Positions 11,201-64,000 of a DNA stretch of 64,000 bases are shown here, one piece after another. Below the pieces are notes generated by a model. It made no database searches. It saw only the letters and a list, made by a program, of their open reading frames with translations, and was not told the origin of the DNA. A program made the translations under genes and the position numbers. The stretch covers positions 9,203,759 to 9,267,758 of the forward strand of contig NC_054085.1 in the NCBI RefSeq assembly GCF_017562075.2, written 5' to 3'. How positions within the stretch are numbered: position 1 is the first letter of the stretch; each line of letters starts with the position of its first letter. This DNA is from Anopheles merus. Its lineage: Eukaryota; Arthropoda; Insecta; Diptera; Culicidae.

Positions 11201-11805
11201 ATGTTTTCTAAACACATTATCATCTTCTGTTTTTTACTCACTCACTCACTCTTTTGCCCGAATTCTACCGACGTATCGCACGAACGTTCTGCCAATTGTT
11301 AACTAATTTGTGTGTGTTTTTTCTTTTCCTTTTGTTTTAGATGTAAAATTTAAGTTTTCATGTAACAATTTTAACAGCCCATTTTGTTTGTTTGTCGCCT
11401 TTTGTTCATCTGCTTAAGTTTTGTTTGACCCAATGAAATGGCTAGCGATGGATAATGCGTTTTATGGTATTGTTTTGTTCGATTCACATGTGTTGATTTG
11501 TTTCTTTAACTCTGTAATTTCTACATTGCTAGTACTTTTTTCATTTTACATTCCAAGTACTTCCTTTTTTGTTTTCTGTTTCTTGAGTTACACTTACAAA
11601 CAGACATACAGTTTCGAGGTGTAGTTTTCAAGGATTTACCTTCCAGCATTAATGTTTTTTAGACTCATACCATTTTCTTTTGCGTCGAAAGAACAACAAT
11701 GACATTTCGTATGCATGTGTTGGGTGTGTTTTGGGATGTGATTTGTTTTGCAGTAAAAGTGTGTGAAATTTTTTTTTGTGTGAGATTTTGGTGACGTGTG
11801 CAACC

Positions 11806-11860
11806 GTGTGTGTATGTGTGTGTATGTGTGTGTAGTAAAGTGTGTGTGTGTGTGTGTGTG
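11806..11860. repeat. (TG)n microsatellite, compound
   Basis: TG repeats are interrupted by TATG and AGTAAAG, ending in about 10 perfect TG units (11840-11860). The antisense frames encoding Thr/His strings here are artefacts of this repeat. Confidence 0.85.
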
Positions 11861-13855
11861 ATTTCTTGAGAGTGTATTTGTGTGTAGGTGAGTTGGTACT
11901 GTGAAAGCATTCGGGTGACATTGATAGCAGCAGTGGGAGCGATTTGGGGTTTGGTACTCCGGGTCATTTAATAATTTGCTTGTATGTATTGCATTCTACC
12001 TTGGCGTCTTAACCACACTAGACAGACAAAATCTACAGCGCATTTTGCTGATTGTACAACAACAATAAGCACCATTTGAGGTTTTGCTAGCTTACTGATC
12101 GAAAGCCATCCTCTCCAACATAGACACTCGCATACACACGCACACATACGGATACAGAATGGCGAACATGCGGTATGGGGAGTATGAATGATGGCGCCAT
12201 GTGTTGTTCTAAAACTGGAGCCCGTTAGGAGCGATGAAAGGACAAGGAAGGGGTGGGGGGCTGGTGTGTTTTTTATCTGTTTTTTTTTTCGGGGAGATGG
12301 TGGAATAGCATCAATCCAGTTATCTTTGGCACTAAGGTCAAGACCGGGTCCATTTCGCGTCCCAAGGCTCAGTGAATAGTGCAACACGGCCGCTTGGTAT
12401 CGAGTTAGTACACATCCAGCTAGTACACAGTTTGCAAAGCGCTGAGTTCAAAGCAAAAGTATCGGTCAGCTTAAAAAGGGAGGATGTGAGTAGTTATTTG
12501 CCATCATCCCCTTGCAAATCGATTTCCTTGACTTCAAGAGATGCCTCTGCTGTACTCTTTTACGAACTTTTACTACGACTAAGATCGTGGTGTAAATGCA
12601 AGTCACCGCGTTGCGTTTATAATGCGTGTTTGTGTGGTTGATTACACCTACCCTCCCGCAATGTCTCTCCGCGATGCCTTTTTTGTGGATTCGTACAAGA
12701 CAACTGTTTGCAGCTCGAACAAGACACTGCTGCTATGGTTTTCTGCTCCAGCAGTGGTAGTAGTAGTAGTTGATATTAAGTAGTATGGGTAGTAGTTTAT
12801 GCTTGCATTATTATTGATCAACTTCAAATCATCGTTTCATCCCTGACGGCTAGAATATCTCTGAATTACCGCGAATAAAGAACGTTGTTTCTCTTTCTCC
12901 TTTCCCTTGCTGATTAGAATCTCCTTTTATCATTGTTCGATGCATTAGTGTGCATATATGTGAGTGTGAGTGCTTTTGATTTTTCGTGTTTCGCTAGTAA
13001 ATGCGAGCAGAAGGTTTCACTGAGGGGCAGCAGAGAAAAGAGAAAAGAAAGGATGAAGCGTTCAGAGGTGCGCTAGAGTCGCTATGCAAACAAAACTAAA
13101 ACATATTAGCAGCAAGATATTTTGCAATCCAATAAACATAAAAAAATAACATACAACCCTAAACGAGAACGGTATCTCGAGAGTATCGCGAGATATCTTA
13201 TCATGCGAGCGTAACATTAGTCAGTTCGGGTTAGTCTAGCGTAGAAATGCTGTGAGGGTTTTGCGATAGCGGGCAAACAAATCGCATCTATAATTGTAAC
13301 TGGCAGTGAACTGTTGTAACCTAAGCAGGATAACAAACTCTACAGGTTTTGTGTAGCAAAGAAACAGATAGTGATGAACGAAACTGAAGCTGAACTACTG
13401 CAAGTATCCCTGACAGAGGAGTAAAGCTCAGTGCGGGTTCTTCAAAATGATGTAAATAAAATAGTACAATAATGAATAAAAAAGCATAGTAAAATTATGA
13501 CCGTACGGGGAAGCTTAGTAGACCCAGCGTCCACTTTATAGCTGCTGTCAAACGGAAAAAAATAGAACAAGCGCCTTGGGCAAGCGTGACACAGGTGTCA
13601 AAGCCAAAAGGAGTGTCAAAGCCTTGCAGAACAGCGTGCAGGTGGAAGCAGACGTTGGTATTGGTGGTGATGATTGGTGGTGGTTGTGAAAAAACGGACG
13701 TTTCAAAAAGGAGACAATCCAATTTTGGAAACGGAAGAAACGAAAACGTACGATATGCGAGATCGTCTTCACTTCAGCTTATCAGCGGTAAGGTCGATCC
13801 CTTTTTCTGGTACTTCAGAATTATCCGGATCGCTAGCCGGCAGGGAAAGCAAATG

Positions 13856-60689
<46,834 letters not shown>

Positions 60690-62153
60690 CTGGTTTGGTG
60701 AGAAAAAAAGTATGGCAATAGGAGAGAGACAGACGTCTAGTTGAGAGGAGGAGACTAAGGAAGGAAGTGGAGAGAGAGAGGGGTAATAGCAAGATAACAG
60801 AGGTTGGGGGAGGAGGAGGTAGGGTAACAAAGGACACATAGCTAACCCATAGCGGTGAAAAAGAAAAGAGAGACAGTGGAGGAAGCAAGACACATTTCGG
60901 GAAAGAAAGCAAGCGGCAAAACATCGATAAACTAGCGTGTGGTGCATGACGGAAGGGAAAGAGGGGTAAAAATAAACATCGAGGATAGAGTAAAACACAC
61001 ACCCTCATAGACAGACACATGTATATATATCCTTAAAATGGGAGCAAGTGGTCATTTTTCTCGGAACGTGAATGCACTGGAGAAAATTTTCAATCTTCTC
61101 AAGGGAACTGATGGAGTGGAAAGAGAGCTTTGAATGTAATACATTTTTATGTAACGAGTCACAACAGAGCTGCTACATGCACAGCGTGTGGGCACTTTGC
61201 ATAGCCACTGTTGTCGCGCTCGATCGTAAATCTGTCTGGCATTCGTGCTGCGTGACAGGCATATTCCATTTGCTTAACGGCCAGCTACTGGCCACTGAAC
61301 CAGTTGTCGATCAGTGTTGCACAAGATGCATGTTAAAACAAATAAATGCGGAGGAGGATGTTTTTAAACCAGATCTGTTTGTTTGATACGTGTGAGTGTG
61401 TCCAGAACATATGCGACTTCAGCTTTAAATTACCGTACCTTTAACCATCGGAGGAGATGTTAGAAATTGATTGTAAATATTGAAACCATCTCGTGTTCTA
61501 TTCTAACTATACTAACGATATTGTAGAAATTAGCAAATCAAATGAACTTAAATGGTAAAAAGAGAACATGGCGCTATAAATTAAGTCTACAGAGCTAAAG
61601 AGACTTTACGTAATCTATCGATCGTCAAAAGTGATGTTTATGTTGATTGATGTTGTTTTAAGACAGTGCGTAACATAACTTTACGGTTGGTACGGTTTTA
61701 TCGAAATTTAAACAAAATCCTCTCCAAATTCATTACTTTGTTTTTTTATTTGTTATTTTTTTCCTGAATGATGTTGTAGTTCAAAATATTATTTTTGGCA
61801 ACAAAAAGGCACAATATGGTTTTATTGCCGAAAAACTATGTGATAATATAATATTGCGCATTATTACGCACTGTGTTCGAAGTAAATTCTTAATAGACTA
61901 AATTGAGGTATAAATATTATTCAAATGAGCAAACAAAACATTCAAAAATTTGATTATTAAATAGCGAAAATTGTATTCTATCTATTCCGTGAGGTGCTTG
62001 TGTAATTTATTCCTTTTTTCTGTGAGCGACCAGGCGTCTCCATAAAGTATGCAAAGTTGGCAACAAATGGTTTGCTGGCGATGTCTTGGCAAGTCGAATA
62101 CGACTTCTACGAGTCGAATACGAGTCGAAACGCTGCTCCTTCTATTTCACTAC

Positions 62154-62154
62154 C

Positions 62155-62192
<38 letters not shown>
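62154..62192. repeat. (ATA)n trinucleotide repeat
   Basis: About 13 perfect ATA/TAA units. Confidence 0.95.
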
Positions 62193-62193
<1 letters not shown>

Positions 62194-63153
62194 TGCAAGA
62201 ATAACTTTAAAGTTTTCAGTAAAAAGAACTTTGAACTAAAAACAAACAAAAAGACTCTTCAACTCTCAGCTCAATTTCAGTTCGTCTGTGCTTAATTAAT
62301 GATAATTTTTAGTCTAACTGTTTTGCAAATCGTATTCATCATGCACATAGTTTTGAGAAGAATGCAAAACGCTTCACCAGTGGGTGTTTGGCCTCATAAT
62401 AACTAATCGAGTCTATCGACACATCCTGCCGAATTGGGTTTGTCGTTTGGCTTTTGCCGCTCAAGATACGCTTTCACCACAATTGGTCAAACGATACTCG
62501 GCCACCAATTTGAATTTTATATCACACAATGTACCTCTGCCACCGTGCTTTTTTTACAGCAAACTTTTCCCCAGCAAACACCCACCACCCTACACTAAAA
62601 GTATAATTTTACACTCCTCCGCTCCCGGGTCTGTCGATTATCCTCCACCCTAAAACCAAACGAATTCGCAAGTCACCCGGGCGTAAGCCGAGTAAAGCTG
62701 TAATTTATGCAGCGCTGCAGTGTCACTATCGCCCTGTCTTGCGGAGCAGCGAGAGCGAGACAGAGTTTGGCTTTGGTGGAGTTGAAATCATTACTGTCGC
62801 TTCTTATATTACAGATTTGTATGACGCGCGCGATGGTGTGGCCGTTCGTGCACTGCTTCACCGTGCGCGCTCGCGTTGGTTTGTTCGTTTTAAAGGGAGG
62901 CACAGTTTGTTTTTTTGCAAGCAGAAGTTTGCTACCATTAGACGGTGATGCCAAGGAGATACTTCTTTGCAGCTTTACGCCATCTCGACAAGCTCATTTT
63001 TCACCCGGGTGAAACTCCTTCCTCTGCCCGGTTTGTACAACTGTTTATCTTTTCGCTCGATGCAAAACAATAATCCACCGCAACATCCACCACGGCTGCT
63101 TCCTTGTTGATGGGTGTTAGCTTCTACCCATCTCCTATCCGCCATTTTTCCTC

Positions 63154-63155
<2 letters not shown>

Positions 63156-63199
<44 letters not shown>
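63156..63199. repeat. (GA)n microsatellite
   Basis: 22 perfect GA units followed by an A run. Confidence 0.97.
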
Positions 63200-63203
<4 letters not shown>

Positions 63204-64000
63204 AAACACAACCAACTGCTGTATGCGCTTCCCTCAAATGGGGATGGGACGAAATTCCACTTTGCGGTCATGCAAACGAAGTTAGCTAATAACTTTCCAC
63301 GGCACAAAAGAACCGAGCGGGGAGAACAGTGGACTATGGGCAAACATTTGTCCAGACCGGACTTTGGCAGTGAAGAGGTGGGCAGAGTGCAGAAATGCAG
63401 GAGATTAAAACTTTTTCCAAGTTTTTATCCAAAGCCAGGACCACGCCGTGGTACATTAGTGCTTGAAGCTTTGGCTTTTTTTGGGTGTTTGTAGGTCACC
63501 GATGAGCGCATCATTTATGTAAGAAAACTATTTTCTTCTCTTTGGTGGAGAGTTCATAAAACACTGTTATTCCTCATTATCTAAAAAAACGTTCAAGAAA
63601 GTTCCAAAAACCCTGAATTTGTAACAAAAAATACAGTAAAAAAGGGGGTTTATTTTTCAAAAGTACAAGTGCAAGCAATACATACAAAACATTCAAAATA
63701 AAAGCAAACACAACACCACACAGCTACTGGAAATGGTTCACATTACTCAAAACAGCAAACACACTCGAAAGCAGACAGCAAGAAAGTGACAGAGACAGTG
63801 ACGGAAAGTCTATTGCCAATCTTTTTTTCTTCTTAAAGTTAATCTTTATCATTGCATTTAGTGGTATGGTTTAGATGCGATATAATGTTTTGAATTGTTT
63901 TTGTGATGTTCGTTTTGGAGTTAGATGTGAGATTTTTAGAATTTTGAGTTGAACTTCTTTTCAAATTTAAGGCAGCAACATTGCAGGAAATGGCTTTCAA

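Larger units (their letters stand above)
7037..13855. other. gene-poor T-rich block; possible long 3' UTR of dysc
   Basis: No conserved protein or RNA gene is recognised. The plus strand is strongly T-rich with (CT)n, (GA)n and (TG)n tracts, so the minus strand is A-rich. The dysc stop codon lies at the right edge, and several minus-strand AATAAA signals exist (plus-strand TTTATT near 7130, 7768, 7986, 8095 and 10063). Neural scaffold genes often have long 3' UTRs, so part of this block may be dysc 3' UTR. I cannot choose the true end. The short reading frames here have low-complexity, non-protein-like translations. Confidence 0.4.
60690..64000. other. dysc intron to window edge, no exon found
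   Basis: The next upstream dysc exon should encode the start of PDZ1. No minus-strand frame here shows a PDZ signature, so the intron must exceed 3.3 kb. The stretch holds a (TAA)n and a (GA)n microsatellite. A 104-codon plus-strand frame at 61072-61386 is Cys-rich but unrecognised and not called. Confidence 0.6.

Noticed and set aside
61072..61386. 104-codon plus-strand frame, Cys-rich
   Set aside because: No motif, no splice or promoter evidence, and it lies inside a dysc intron in AT-rich DNA.
63104..63494. Frames with Arg-Glu repeats
   Set aside because: Products of the (GA)n microsatellite.

Overview
This window is insect nuclear DNA, most likely from an Anopheles mosquito. It has spliced genes, long AT-rich introns and many microsatellites. 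It carries a fibrinogen-related (FREP) immune lectin gene of the kind expanded in mosquitoes, a clear hunchback (hb) gene, and a tRNA-derived SINE that looks like the Anopheles SINE200 type. The genus is inferred from recognition, not from a search. No prokaryotic, CRISPR, rRNA or tRNA gene is seen.

Layout. (1) Positions 1-2245, minus strand: the 5' part of a Ty3/gypsy LTR retrotransposon, with a probable LTR, a tRNA-Lys-type primer binding site, an intact gag, and a pol broken by an in-frame stop and a frameshift. The element runs off the left edge. (2) Positions 3167-4383, plus strand: an intact, intronless, secreted FREP gene with TATA box and polyadenylation signal. A dead second FREP copy lies at about 6010-7036. 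(3) Positions about 7040-13855: T-rich plus strand without a recognisable gene, possibly in part a long 3' UTR of the next gene. (4) Positions 13856-60689, minus strand: the 3' portion of a Whirlin/Dyschronic (dysc) PDZ scaffold gene. I reconstruct 13 ordinary coding exons plus one candidate 6-nt microexon; splice phases agree across every junction. Domain order is end of PDZ1, proline-rich linker, PDZ2, harmonin-N-like domain, linker, PDZ3, stop. The 5' exons lie beyond the right edge. (5) Positions about 28627-34330, plus strand: hunchback, lying entirely inside the roughly 36-kb dysc intron (21007-57017) on the opposite strand. It has a probable noncoding first exon, a 2.4-kb 5' UTR intron, an intronless 727-residue reading frame with four plus two zinc fingers, and a 3' UTR with two Pumilio-type sites.

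The remaining intronic and intergenic DNA holds a TA-flanked MITE, a foldback element with a perfect 15-bp-arm palindrome, SINE pieces, a hAT-like terminus, a (TA)n tract of about 120 bp, poly-G runs beside dysc splice sites, and GC-richer islands that could be enhancers. FREP and dysc are convergent. hb and dysc are antisense to each other, so dysc pre-mRNA would contain an antisense copy of the whole hb gene. I see no functional pathway linking FREP, hb and dysc. The most unusual points are the nested hb/dysc arrangement, the 6-nt microexon with a tandem NAGNAG acceptor nearby, and the Pumilio-type elements in the hb 3' UTR.
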